From NCBI RefSeq assembly GCF_002214185.1, contig NZ_CP022161.1:3781767-3845766 (forward strand): a DNA stretch of 64,000 nt. Reading direction: 5' to 3'. The stretch comes from Streptomyces capitiformicae. GTDB taxonomy: Bacteria; Actinomycetota; Actinomycetes; Streptomycetales; Streptomycetaceae. The position numbers and the translations under genes were made by a program. Shown in pieces: positions 34,601 to 42,499 of this stretch (position 1 is its first letter; the number at the start of each line of letters is the position of its first letter). The notes below the pieces were generated by a model. It made no database searches, was not told the DNA's origin, and was given only the letters and a program-made list of their open reading frames with translations.

Positions 34601-35272
34601 TCAGCGAACCTCGACCAGGCGGGCGAAAACAACGACGTTTCCGTCGTAGCCGTTCTGCTGGGAGAAACCTCCTCCGCAGGTGATGACCCGCAACTCGGGA
34701 ATTCCGCTGTTTCCGTAGACGCGGTCGCCGGGGAAGTTGTTCTTCTCGAAGACCTCGATTCCGTAGATCTCGAACACGGCGGTCTTCGCGTCCCCGCGCC
34801 GGATCTCGACCCGGCTGCCCTTCTTGAGCGCCCCGAGTCCGTAGAACACCGCGGGCCCTCGATCGTTGTCGACGTGCCCCACGATCACGGCCGTACCCCG
34901 CTCGCCGGGGGAGACCGCGCCGGTGAACCAGCCCGCGAGGTTCGGGTCCTGGGCGGGCGGCGCGTCGACCCAGCCCTGGGGGTCCAGACCGACGGGCACG
35001 ACCGGGGCGTCGACCTGGATCGAAGGGATCCGCACCCGTTCGACCATGGCGTACGGCAGCGGATCGGGCACATTGGTGAAGGTGCCGCGGGGGGTGGTGC
35101 GGCTGTCGGCGGCCGCCGCCGACGCGGGCTGCGGCGGACCCACGTCGAACTCCCCCGAGCCGTTGCGAATGAGGGCGAGACCGGTCAGCAGGACCAGCGC
35201 TATCACGCCCCACGGCGCACGCTTCCTCCTCCGCTCCTCCTCTTCGGCCTCGGCCGGTTCGGACGAATACAT
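34601..35272 (-). CDS. Class F sortase
   Basis: A 223-residue membrane-anchored transpeptidase of the actinobacterial class E/F sortase type. A charged N-terminus and one membrane segment (about 20-37) precede the catalytic beta-barrel. The catalytic His is in GHVDN and the catalytic Cys in ITCGGGF near the C-terminus, with a conserved Arg (VVVFARLVEV) after it. The ATG at 35272 is supported by AGGGGATGG; an upstream start at 35317 is less likely. The divergent neighbour encodes a secreted membrane-anchored protein that may be its substrate or partner. Confidence 0.9.
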   Translation of the reverse strand: MYSSEPAEAEEEERRRKRAPWGVIALVLLTGLALIRNGSGEFDVGPPQPASAAAADSRTTPRGTFTNVPDPLPYAMVERVRIPSIQVDAPVVPVGLDPQGWVDAPPAQDPNLAGWFTGAVSPGERGTAVIVGHVDNDRGPAVFYGLGALKKGSRVEIRRGDAKTAVFEIYGIEVFEKNNFPGDRVYGNSGIPELRVITCGGGFSQQNGYDGNVVVFARLVEVR

Positions 35273-35604
35273 TCGCCATCCCCTCTCGACGCGGCCGTCG
35301 CCGCGTCCCTCGCGCATACGACAGAAAATAAGCGCTCCGCACGATCACGGCGACGGCTCAGGTACGAATGGGTGGCGGCGCGGCGGAGCTGTGCGCCATC
35401 CGAGTCGCCGGGCACAGGAATTTTCTGACAGTCCGTGACCTGCGGCGATATCCGATCACGCGGAGATATCGCGGCGTGTTGGCTCACCAGGACGGACCAT
35501 CGCCGAAATGCGGCCCCGTACAAGGCAACTGAGGGTTTTTCTGGGAGGCGCTTCTCGCCGATCGACCGGGGACCGTTCCCGGGGCGTCTTCCGCGGAGGA
35601 TCAC
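35273..35604. other. Divergent promoter region sortase/surface protein
   Basis: The 332-bp gap holds the promoters of both divergent genes. The only clear structure is the inverted repeat at 35445-35472, listed separately. A GGAGGATC ribosome site ends the gap for the rightward gene. I found no further coding frame. Confidence 0.5.
35445..35472. promoter_or_regulatory. Inverted repeat gcgatatc-N12-gatatcgc
   Basis: Perfect 8-bp arms (35445-35452 and 35465-35472) flank 12 bases. The AT-containing arms in a GC-rich intergenic region suggest a dimeric regulator site controlling the sortase and/or the divergent surface protein gene. Confidence 0.45.
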
Positions 35605-36096
35605 ATGCGTACTACTCGTGCCCTCGCGGCCTCGGCCGCCGCGGTCGCCCTGGTCGGCATCGCCGCCCCGACGGCCACCGCCTGGGAGCAACCGACCTCG
35701 GTCACGGCCAGCCCCAACGCCGTCGCCCGCGGCGGGCAGATCGTGCTCACCGTCAGCGGCGGCAACGCCTGCGCGACGATGGGCAGCACGATCAGCTCGA
35801 ACGCCTTCCCCACCACCAATCTCACGTCCCGTGACGGCAGGACGGCGACGGCGACGGTGCGGATCAACGCCAACGCCAACCCCGGGGCGTACGACGTCTT
35901 CACCCACTGCGAAGGCCAGCGAAAGAAGTTCGAGGACGTCTTCACCGTCATCGGCGGCGTCCGCGGCGGTCTCGGCGGCAGCAGCTCCACCGGGGCCACG
36001 CCTACCGACATCGCCATCGGCGGCGGGCTCGTCGCCGCCGCGCTCATCGGCGGTGGCCTGTTCTGGATGCGCCGCCGCTCGGAGAACAAGATTTGA
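35605..36096 (+). CDS. Secreted membrane-anchored surface protein
   Basis: A 163-residue exported protein with a signal peptide (cleavage near ATA-WEQ, about 26), an Ig-like beta domain (about 28-115) with two cysteines that could bridge, a Gly/Ser linker and a C-terminal membrane helix ending in MRRRSENKI. The tail has the hydrophobic-plus-basic layout of a sorting signal, but no LPxTG or LAxTG motif is visible. It is divergent from the class F sortase gene. A clear GGAGGATC site precedes the ATG. It may be a wall or membrane surface protein. Confidence 0.85.
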   Translation: MRTTRALAASAAAVALVGIAAPTATAWEQPTSVTASPNAVARGGQIVLTVSGGNACATMGSTISSNAFPTTNLTSRDGRTATATVRINANANPGAYDVFTHCEGQRKKFEDVFTVIGGVRGGLGGSSSTGATPTDIAIGGGLVAAALIGGGLFWMRRRSENKI

Positions 36097-36111
36097 GGAG
36101 GGAGCGGAATG

Positions 36112-36180
36112 GCGTGGGCGGGGGTGGCTGCGCGACTCGGCGCCACGAGGTGCCGCTGCGCCCGCCCTCCCCCACTCTCG
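36112..36180 (+). repeat. Intergenic repeat element, copy 1
   Basis: This GC-rich stretch shares about 60 bp with 59251-59313, including acgaggtgccgctgcgccc and ctcccccactctcg. Its ends can pair (gggcggggg with ccctccccc-like arms). It lies between the surface protein gene and an HTH fragment and has no coding role that I can support. Confidence 0.65.
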
Positions 36181-36186
36181 GCACCG

Positions 36187-36597
36187 ATGCCCGGAGGCAG
36201 GCTCACCGAGGAGGACCGTCAGCACATCGCCGCGGGGCTGGCCAAGGGGCTTGGATACACAGAGATCGGGCGGCGTCTGGGGCGGCCCGCCTCGAGGGTC
36301 ATGCGGGAGGTCACCCGCAACGGCGGACCGGACGATTACCGGGCGGGCCGGGCGGGCCGGGCGGGCCGGGCGCACGAGGCCACACAGCATCGTGCGCGCC
36401 GGCCCAAACAGGCTCGGCCGCCGTCACCGCCGATTCCCGACAGCGGCCATGGACGTGACCCCCGCGGCCTCGCTCGAGCGGGAGGACCCCGGCGCGCGCC
36501 TGACATGCACCTGCTCCACCCGGGGGACCCTCACCCGCCCGCGTTCGGGAACAGCGCGCGGAACGGGTCCACCGTGGCCGTGAGTCCCCGGCTGTAG
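36187..36597 (+). pseudogene. Helix-turn-helix fragment, probably truncated gene
   Basis: The first 50 codons from ATG 36187 encode an IS30-like helix-turn-helix (GRLTEEDRQHIAAGLAKGLG, then YTEIGRRLGRPASRVMREVT) as found at the N-terminus of Streptomyces regulators. After a run of 10-bp GC repeats (RAGRAGRAGRA, 36341-36372) the frame becomes Pro/Arg-rich and runs antisense into the neighbouring DUF4239 gene. The usual C-terminal effector domain is missing. I read it as the remnant of a regulator whose 3-prime part was lost. Confidence 0.55.
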
Positions 36598-37295
36598 GGC
36601 GAGTCGAAGTCCCAGATGAGGAAGAGCAGGAAGGCGATGAGGGCGGAGAACAGGCCGGCGAGGATCAGCTCTCGTGCCGTACGCCGGATCTGCAGCGCGA
36701 AGACCATGCCCACGGTCACCACGGCGCCGGTGATCAGACCGAACCACACCACGCCCGGCATGGTCTCGCCGGTCGAGTCGGCGCGGGCGTTGCGCGCCGC
36801 GTCGGCCGCGGCCATCTGGTCGAGCAGCGGTTGGTAGGCCTGCGCCTCGAAGTCGCTCCTCGGCTGGTAGTCGGTGACGTCCCGGCGGACGGTGTCGAGG
36901 AGCTCCGTACCCTTCTCGGTCATCTCCCCCTTCTCGGCCATGGCCTTCCACTCCGTGGTCACGACGTGGCCGACATACGCGTCGAGGTCGGCTCGGATAC
37001 GGTCGCGCACATCCTCGGGGTACACCCGCACCCGCTCCCTGATCTCGTGCAGCGCCTGGGCCTCCGCCTGGACATGGTCCTGGGCGACGCTGCGGGCCTC
37101 CCAGACCCCGGCGATGGCCAGGCCCAGGACGATGGCGTACACCACGCCGATCATCATGGTGATGTACTCGATGACGTCCGGGGTCTCGGACGGGTCCTCG
37201 TCCGCCGGCGCGGCGTGATGCCGTACGACGGCCACGAGGAGGACGACGACACACGCCGCCCCCATCGCGAGGGTGAGAACAAGCCATTCCGACAA
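36531..37295 (-). CDS. DUF4239 (bestrophin-like) membrane protein
   Basis: A 254-residue membrane protein of the DUF4239 family, predicted to have four membrane segments: two at the N-terminus (7-25 and 43-65) and two at the C-terminus (about 185-235), with a soluble helical middle rich in charged residues. The last segment ends in IWDFDSPYSRGLTATVDPF, a strong family signature. The start is a TTG at 37295 with GGAGG upstream. The role is not established; a channel-like function has been proposed for the wider family. It is read leftward after the proline-rich wall protein gene, 22 bp apart, so they probably share a transcript. Confidence 0.88.
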   Translation of the reverse strand: MSEWLVLTLAMGAACVVVLLVAVVRHHAAPADEDPSETPDVIEYITMMIGVVYAIVLGLAIAGVWEARSVAQDHVQAEAQALHEIRERVRVYPEDVRDRIRADLDAYVGHVVTTEWKAMAEKGEMTEKGTELLDTVRRDVTDYQPRSDFEAQAYQPLLDQMAAADAARNARADSTGETMPGVVWFGLITGAVVTVGMVFALQIRRTARELILAGLFSALIAFLLFLIWDFDSPYSRGLTATVDPFRALFPNAGG

Positions 37296-37317
37296 GGGAT
37301 TCCTCCAGCGATCGGGG

Positions 37318-37929
37318 TCAGCGCGGACGCAGCGCGGCGACGGCGAACACCGCGGGCGCGGTGATGAGCAGGGCGAGCGTGACGAGGGACGGTCCGGAGC
37401 GCTTGGTGTGCGTGCGGGCCGGGGTCCGGTAGGGCGGGTAGCTCACCGGCGTCGGCGACACCTCGGGGCGTGGGCTCGGTGTGGGCTTGGGGGCGGGCTT
37501 CGGGGGCGGAATGGGGACGGGCCGGGGCGCCTGGGTGACGGGCGGTGGGGGTGGTGGAGGCGGCGGCTCGGGCTTCGGCGTGGGGGCCGGCGCCCGTGTG
37601 GGTGGGGGTGCCGGGGTGGTCGGGGGCGGCTTCGGGCGCGGTGGGGGAGTCGGGGTGGGGGTCGGCTCCGGCGGGCACGAGGGTGTGGGCGTCGGCGTGG
37701 GGGTCGGTGACGGTGTGGTCGCCGGAACCGGCTCGCAGGAGCTGGTCCCCGCGATCGCCACGGCGACGGTTCCCCCCATGTCCGGGCCGGCCGTCGCGTA
37801 TGCGCAGGCGTCGGCGACGGCTGTGCCGCTCGGCGCTCCGGTGAGGAGCCAGGTCAGTGCGAGCAGGGCCGACAGCCGCAGGGCGAGAGCGGATCGGGTC
37901 CGCTGGGGTCCTTGCACGACGAAGATCAT
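37318..37929 (-). CDS. Proline-rich exported wall-spanning protein
   Basis: A 203-residue protein with a signal peptide (about 1-38), a short domain with two cysteines (DACAYATAGPDMGG to SSCEP), a Pro/Thr/Lys-rich stalk of about 100 residues and a C-terminal membrane helix ending AALRPR. The stalk has TPTP and PPPP runs that would stay extended across the wall. No sorting motif is visible. I do not recognise a family. It overlaps nothing and precedes the DUF4239 gene by 22 bp on the same strand, which suggests co-expression. Confidence 0.78.
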   Translation of the reverse strand: MIFVVQGPQRTRSALALRLSALLALTWLLTGAPSGTAVADACAYATAGPDMGGTVAVAIAGTSSCEPVPATTPSPTPTPTPTPSCPPEPTPTPTPPPRPKPPPTTPAPPPTRAPAPTPKPEPPPPPPPPPVTQAPRPVPIPPPKPAPKPTPSPRPEVSPTPVSYPPYRTPARTHTKRSGPSLVTLALLITAPAVFAVAALRPR

Positions 37930-38188
37930 CGGTGCTCGCGTGCCCGCGCAAGCCGGAGCCTGTGCAGATTGCCCCGGACGAGGGAAAAACGGGACGCGAA
38001 GGTTTGACCGGGAGCCGGAAGCCGACCCCTGTTTCGGGGCCTGCGAGGACCCCGCGACGAAGAAATGTCACAGCTTTCGGAAAGAAATTCGCGCCGCGTT
38101 GAACACATCGGCCACCCCCGCCCGTACCTAGGGCCAGCGAGCGGCGCAGTAGGGCGCTGCAACACCCAAGGAAACACGGGGAGTTGGA

Positions 38189-39181
38189 ATGAAGACCTCC
38201 TGGCGGAGCGCCTCACTCGTAGCGACAGCTGCGGCTGTGCTGGTGCTGACGACGGCGTGCGGTCAGGAACAGGGCTCCACATCGAGTCAGAATGTGGGCG
38301 CGGCTTCCACCCCGACGCTCGGGGCCGGCGCCATCGCCGGTGTCGGCGCGGCCGGTTCCGGTTCCAATGCGCAGGAGCAGGCCCAGTCGACGACGGCCGC
38401 CTCGGCGGGCGCACTGACCGTGTGGAACAGTGACGAGTACGGCAAGGTCCTCACGGACAGCGCCGGACGCACCCTGTACCGCTTCGACAAGGACTCCTTC
38501 CAGCCGCCGAAGACGACCTGTGAGGGCCAGTGCGCCACCACCTGGCCGCCGGTGCCCGCCTCGGGCGCCACCGCCGCCGAGGGCGTGGACAAGTCGCTGC
38601 TCGGCGAGGTCACCCGGCCCGACGGCACCAAGCAGCTGACGGTCAGCGGCTGGCCCCTCTACTACTACGCCAAGGACACCAAGGCCGGTGACATCAACGG
38701 CCAGGCCGTGGGCGGCACTTGGTACGCCTCGGCGCCCGACGGCAAGAAGGCTTCCACGAAGGGCGGCGGCGGCGCCGACAGCGGTGACGCGGGCGACGCC
38801 GGTGGCGAGGCGGTCGAGCAGGCTGGCCTGACCACCCGCAATGACCCGGACTTCGGCGAGATCGTCGTCGACAAGAACGGCATGACGGTCTATCGGTTCA
38901 TGAAGGACACGCAGTGGCCGATGTCCACCGCGTGCACCGGCGCCTGCCTCGACAAGTGGCCCGTCGTCGCCCCGGTCGACAAGAACGACACCAAGGGCAT
39001 CCTGCTGAAGGGCTACACGGTCTTCGACCGGCCCGACGGCATCAAGCAGCAGACCATCAACTGCATTCCGCTCTACACCTTCGCCAGCGACAAGGCCCCC
39101 GGTGACACCAAGGGCCAGGGTGTGGGCGGCACCTGGTTCGTCATCAACGGCGACGGAGAGCCGATCCGCGCGCAGAAGTAA
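38189..39181 (+). CDS. COG4315-type lipoprotein with two repeats
   Basis: A 330-residue lipoprotein with lipobox LTTAC (Cys24). After a low-complexity spacer it carries two copies of the secreted repeat found in COG4315/PF03640 proteins: about 80-185 and about 215-328. Each repeat has the pattern of a W/Y-rich start (LTDSAGRTLYRFDKD; VVDKNGMTVYRFMKD), a C-x3-C pair (CEGQC; CTGAC) followed by a W-P-P/V segment, and a GVGGTWF-type end. The biochemical role of the repeat is unknown. A GGGGAG site precedes the ATG. A strong terminator follows. Confidence 0.9.
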   Translation: MKTSWRSASLVATAAAVLVLTTACGQEQGSTSSQNVGAASTPTLGAGAIAGVGAAGSGSNAQEQAQSTTAASAGALTVWNSDEYGKVLTDSAGRTLYRFDKDSFQPPKTTCEGQCATTWPPVPASGATAAEGVDKSLLGEVTRPDGTKQLTVSGWPLYYYAKDTKAGDINGQAVGGTWYASAPDGKKASTKGGGGADSGDAGDAGGEAVEQAGLTTRNDPDFGEIVVDKNGMTVYRFMKDTQWPMSTACTGACLDKWPVVAPVDKNDTKGILLKGYTVFDRPDGIKQQTINCIPLYTFASDKAPGDTKGQGVGGTWFVINGDGEPIRAQK

Positions 39182-39517
39182 AGGTCACCTTCCCCAGGGT
39201 AGATCACCTCGCCATTCAGGAAACCGCACGCGGAAGGGAGTGGACGAGCAGAAGAGTGCCGGACGCACCACATCAGCGCGACGGATCCGACCCGCCCCCT
39301 CCGCACCGCACGGAGGGGGCGGGTCACTTGGCGTGCCCCGCCACGGGAAGCGGGGGTGAACAGGTATGGCCGGGACGATGGTTGGGCATGTGCCATCGGC
39401 AGCGACCGGGAACGGACGGTCAATTTCCGTTTTTGCTCGCTCCATTGGCGGACGATCAGTAGCCTCTGCTCGAACACCGGATCGCCTACGCCACCCCCGA
39501 CGCGTTGGAGAGCACAG
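39182..39517. other. Intergenic region with terminator
   Basis: The 336-bp gap contains the strong hairpin listed separately, a second smaller inverted repeat (ccccgc/gcgggg near 39335-39356) and the leader of the methyltransferase gene with TTGGAG before its start. No other gene is supported. Confidence 0.5.
39289..39325 (+). terminator. 15-bp perfect terminator hairpin
   Basis: Arms gacccgccccctccg (39289-39303) and cggagggggcgggtc (39311-39325) pair fully around a 7-base loop, 108 bp after the lipoprotein gene. Confidence 0.8.
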
Positions 39518-40330
39518 ATGGAGCGTCCCGCCTGGGCGCCACGGAGCATCGACGTCTCGATGCCGTCCGTGGCCCGCATGTACGACTACTACCTGGGCGG
39601 TTCGCACAACTTCGAGGTCGACCGGGAAGCCGCCCGCAAGGCCATGGAGTTCGTGCCGGGCCTGCCCAAGATCATGCAGGCGAACCGCGCGTTCATGCGC
39701 CGCGCCGTGCGGTACGCGGTGAACGCGGGCATCACCCAGTTCCTGGACGTCGGTTCCGGAATACCCACCTTCGGAAATGTGCACGAGGTCGCCCAGGAGG
39801 CCAGCCCTGGCGCGCATGTCGTCTACGTCGACCACGACCCGGTCGCCGTAGCACACAGCCAGGCGGTTTTGGAGGGCAACGACGACGCGGATGTGATCGC
39901 GGCCGATCTGCGCAAGCCCCGGGACATCCTCGAGAGCCCCCGTGTTGAGCGACTTATCGACCTGAACCGGCCAGTGGCGCTGCTTCTGGTTGCCATACTG
40001 CACTTCGTGGAGGACAGGGACGACCCGTACGCAGCGGTGGCCGAGCTGAGCGACGCGCTCGCGCCCGGCAGCATGCTCGTCGTCTCGCACGCCTGCTCCG
40101 AGGGAATTCCGCTCCCCCGGGAGAGGGCAGAGAGCATGGTGGACGTGTACAAGGACATTCGCAATCCGTTGACCATGCGCTCATCCGACGAGGTCGCGCG
40201 GTTCTTCGAGGGGTACGACATGGTGGAACCCGGAGTGGTGCCGATGGCGAAGTGGCGGCCCGACACGGCTCCCGAGGACGAGGATCCGTACGCCTTCGCG
40301 CAGTTCGCCGGCGTGGGGACCAAGGCGTGA
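39518..40330 (+). CDS. SAM-dependent methyltransferase, DUF574 family
   Basis: A 270-residue protein of the actinobacterial S-adenosyl methyltransferase family PF04672. The N-terminal family mark MPSVARMYDYYLGGSHNFEVD is present, followed by the SAM-binding loop LDVGSGIPT and the acidic strand VVYVDHDPVAVAHS. Streptomyces genomes have many paralogues, and their targets are not known. The ATG at 39518 follows TTGGAG. Its stop overlaps the start of the next gene by four bases, so translation of the c-di-GMP enzyme depends on it. Confidence 0.92.
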   Translation: MERPAWAPRSIDVSMPSVARMYDYYLGGSHNFEVDREAARKAMEFVPGLPKIMQANRAFMRRAVRYAVNAGITQFLDVGSGIPTFGNVHEVAQEASPGAHVVYVDHDPVAVAHSQAVLEGNDDADVIAADLRKPRDILESPRVERLIDLNRPVALLLVAILHFVEDRDDPYAAVAELSDALAPGSMLVVSHACSEGIPLPRERAESMVDVYKDIRNPLTMRSSDEVARFFEGYDMVEPGVVPMAKWRPDTAPEDEDPYAFAQFAGVGTKA

Positions 40331-42471
40331 GGGCGGAGTCGGACGGGCCGGAGGGCAGACTGCGCCGGTTCGCGACGATCTGGAGCCGGGCGGTCTTCCC
40401 CGTCACCTCCACGTCGCTGACCCGCCCCGAGTTCGAGGAGCGACTCCTGCCGCTCGCCCGGCGCCTGAGCGAGGCGCTGCGGGCCAGGACGTACGACGCC
40501 GGGGAAGGAAGAGCCGTCGGCGCCGCCCTCGTCGAGGCGCACTGCACCGAGCCCGAGGCGCTCAGCCAGACCCTGGACTGCGTCGACGCCTACCTGGTGC
40601 TCTACTGCGGCGGCGACGGCGCCCAGGAGGATCTGCGGGCCCGCGCCGCGCGACTGCAGTCCGCGATGGCCGCCGGATACGCCGAGGCGCTGCGGCAGCG
40701 GACCCTGGCCGAGCAGGAGGCGATCGCCCGAGCCGCGCTGGAGGCCCAGGGCGCGGTCGCCCGGGCGTTGCACGCGACCGAGGCCCGCTTCCGCGCGGTG
40801 TTCGAAGGCGCCGCCATCGGCATCGGCATCGCCGACCTCGACGGCAACATCCTCCAGGTCAACGGCGCGTTGCTGCGCATGTTCGGCGTCACGGAGCAGG
40901 TGATGCGCGGCCGTGTCGTCACCGACTGGACGCACCCCGACGACGCCCCGCAGGTCTGGCGCCTCTACGAGGAGCTGGTACGCGGCGAACGCGAGCACTA
41001 CCACACCGAGAAGGCGTTCCACCGACCAGACGGAACGGTTCTGTGGACCAACCTGACGGTTTCCTTGTTGCGTGACGCGGACGGCAACCCCCAGTACCAG
41101 CTGGCGCTGATGGAGGACACCACCGAGCGCCGACTGCTCAACCTCCGCCTCCGCTACGAGGCCACGCACGACGCGCTCACCGGACTGCCCAACCGCACCC
41201 TGTTCTTCGAACGCCTGGAGAAGGCCCTCGCCGCGGGCGACGGCCAGCGCTTCGGCCTGTGCTACCTCGACCTCGACGGCTTCAAGGCCATCAACGACAG
41301 CCTCGGGCACGCGGCCGGCGACCGGCTGCTCGTCGAGGTCGCCGACCGGCTGCAGTCCTGCGCGACCGCCCCCGGCGAGATGGTCGCCCGGCTCGGCGGC
41401 GACGAGTTCGTGGCGCTCACCACCGGCACGGACACCGAACGCGAGGTCGACGAACTCGCCGACCGCATCATGAACGCCCTCGTCACCCCCGTCCGCATCG
41501 ACGGCCGCGAACTCCTGGTCCGCGGCAGCATCGGCATCGTCGAGGGCCCGGCGGGCGAGCGCGGCCCCGCGGAGGTGCTGCGCAGCGCCGACATCACGAT
41601 GTACCGGGCCAAGTCGGCGGGCGGAAACCGCTGCGAGGTCGCCGACGCGGAGGCCGACGCCCGCGCCATCACCCGGCACGGCCTGACCACCGCCCTGCCC
41701 GCCGCCCTCGACCGGGGCGAGTTCTTCATCGAGTACCAGCCGCTCGTCCACCTCGGTGACGGCACCGTACGCGGCGCCGAGGCCCTGGTCCGCTGGCTGC
41801 ATCCGCAGCACGGCGTCCTCGGCCCCGACCGGTTCATCCCGCTCGCCGAACGCACCGGCCTGATCGTGCCGCTCGGCCGCTGGGTCCTGGAGCAGTCGGT
41901 GCGGCAGGCCCGTGAATGGCAGGAACGTCACGGTGGTACGGGAGCGACCGGCCCCCTGCGTGTCAACGTCAACCTGTCGCCATGCCAGTTGACCCATCCC
42001 GGGCTGGTCCAGGACACCGTCGACATCCTGGAGCGCGCGGGCCTCGAACCGGACGCCCTCTGTCTGGAGGTCACCGAGTCCGCCCTCATCGGCGCCGACG
42101 ACGATCTGCTCAAACCCCTGCGCAGACTCTCCGAGATGGGCGTCGACATCGCCCTCGACGACTTCGGCACCGGCTACTCCAACCTCGCCAATCTGCGCCG
42201 ACTGCCGGTCCGGGTGCTGAAGTTGGACCGCTCCTTCACCCAGAGCATGCAGCAGTTCCCGGCCGACCCCGTCGACCTGAAGATCGTCGAGGGCATCGTC
42301 GCCCTCGCCCACAGCCTCGACCTCGCGGTCACCGTCGAGGGCGTCGAAACCGGAGCCCAGGCCGAGCAACTGCGGATCCTCGGCTGCGACACGGCCCAGG
42401 GCTGGTACTACGCTCGCCCGGGTCCGCCGGAAAGGTTGCACGATCTGGCGCTGGTGGACGCGACGGGCTGA
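40327..42471 (+). CDS. PAS-GGDEF-EAL cyclic di-GMP enzyme
   Basis: A 714-residue cytoplasmic bifunctional c-di-GMP protein. A helical N-terminal region (about 1-150, no membrane segment) precedes a PAS domain (about 150-275), a GGDEF domain (about 285-450, intact GGDEF at 357-361) and an EAL domain (about 460-710, EAL at 485-487, DDFGTGYS and EGVET intact). No RxxD inhibitory site stands before GGDEF. Both synthesis and breakdown are thus possible. C-di-GMP controls Streptomyces development through BldD. The GTG start overlaps the methyltransferase stop (GTGA), and the kinase gene follows 28 bp after its stop. Confidence 0.94.
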   Translation: MRAESDGPEGRLRRFATIWSRAVFPVTSTSLTRPEFEERLLPLARRLSEALRARTYDAGEGRAVGAALVEAHCTEPEALSQTLDCVDAYLVLYCGGDGAQEDLRARAARLQSAMAAGYAEALRQRTLAEQEAIARAALEAQGAVARALHATEARFRAVFEGAAIGIGIADLDGNILQVNGALLRMFGVTEQVMRGRVVTDWTHPDDAPQVWRLYEELVRGEREHYHTEKAFHRPDGTVLWTNLTVSLLRDADGNPQYQLALMEDTTERRLLNLRLRYEATHDALTGLPNRTLFFERLEKALAAGDGQRFGLCYLDLDGFKAINDSLGHAAGDRLLVEVADRLQSCATAPGEMVARLGGDEFVALTTGTDTEREVDELADRIMNALVTPVRIDGRELLVRGSIGIVEGPAGERGPAEVLRSADITMYRAKSAGGNRCEVADAEADARAITRHGLTTALPAALDRGEFFIEYQPLVHLGDGTVRGAEALVRWLHPQHGVLGPDRFIPLAERTGLIVPLGRWVLEQSVRQAREWQERHGGTGATGPLRVNVNLSPCQLTHPGLVQDTVDILERAGLEPDALCLEVTESALIGADDDLLKPLRRLSEMGVDIALDDFGTGYSNLANLRRLPVRVLKLDRSFTQSMQQFPADPVDLKIVEGIVALAHSLDLAVTVEGVETGAQAEQLRILGCDTAQGWYYARPGPPERLHDLALVDATG

Positions 42472-42499
42472 ACGACGGCTGGTGGGGCGAGGGAGACGG

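Noticed and set aside
35605..36096. LPxTG-anchored sortase substrate
   Set aside because: The C-terminus has a helix and basic tail but no LPxTG, LAxTG or similar motif, so I call it only membrane-anchored.
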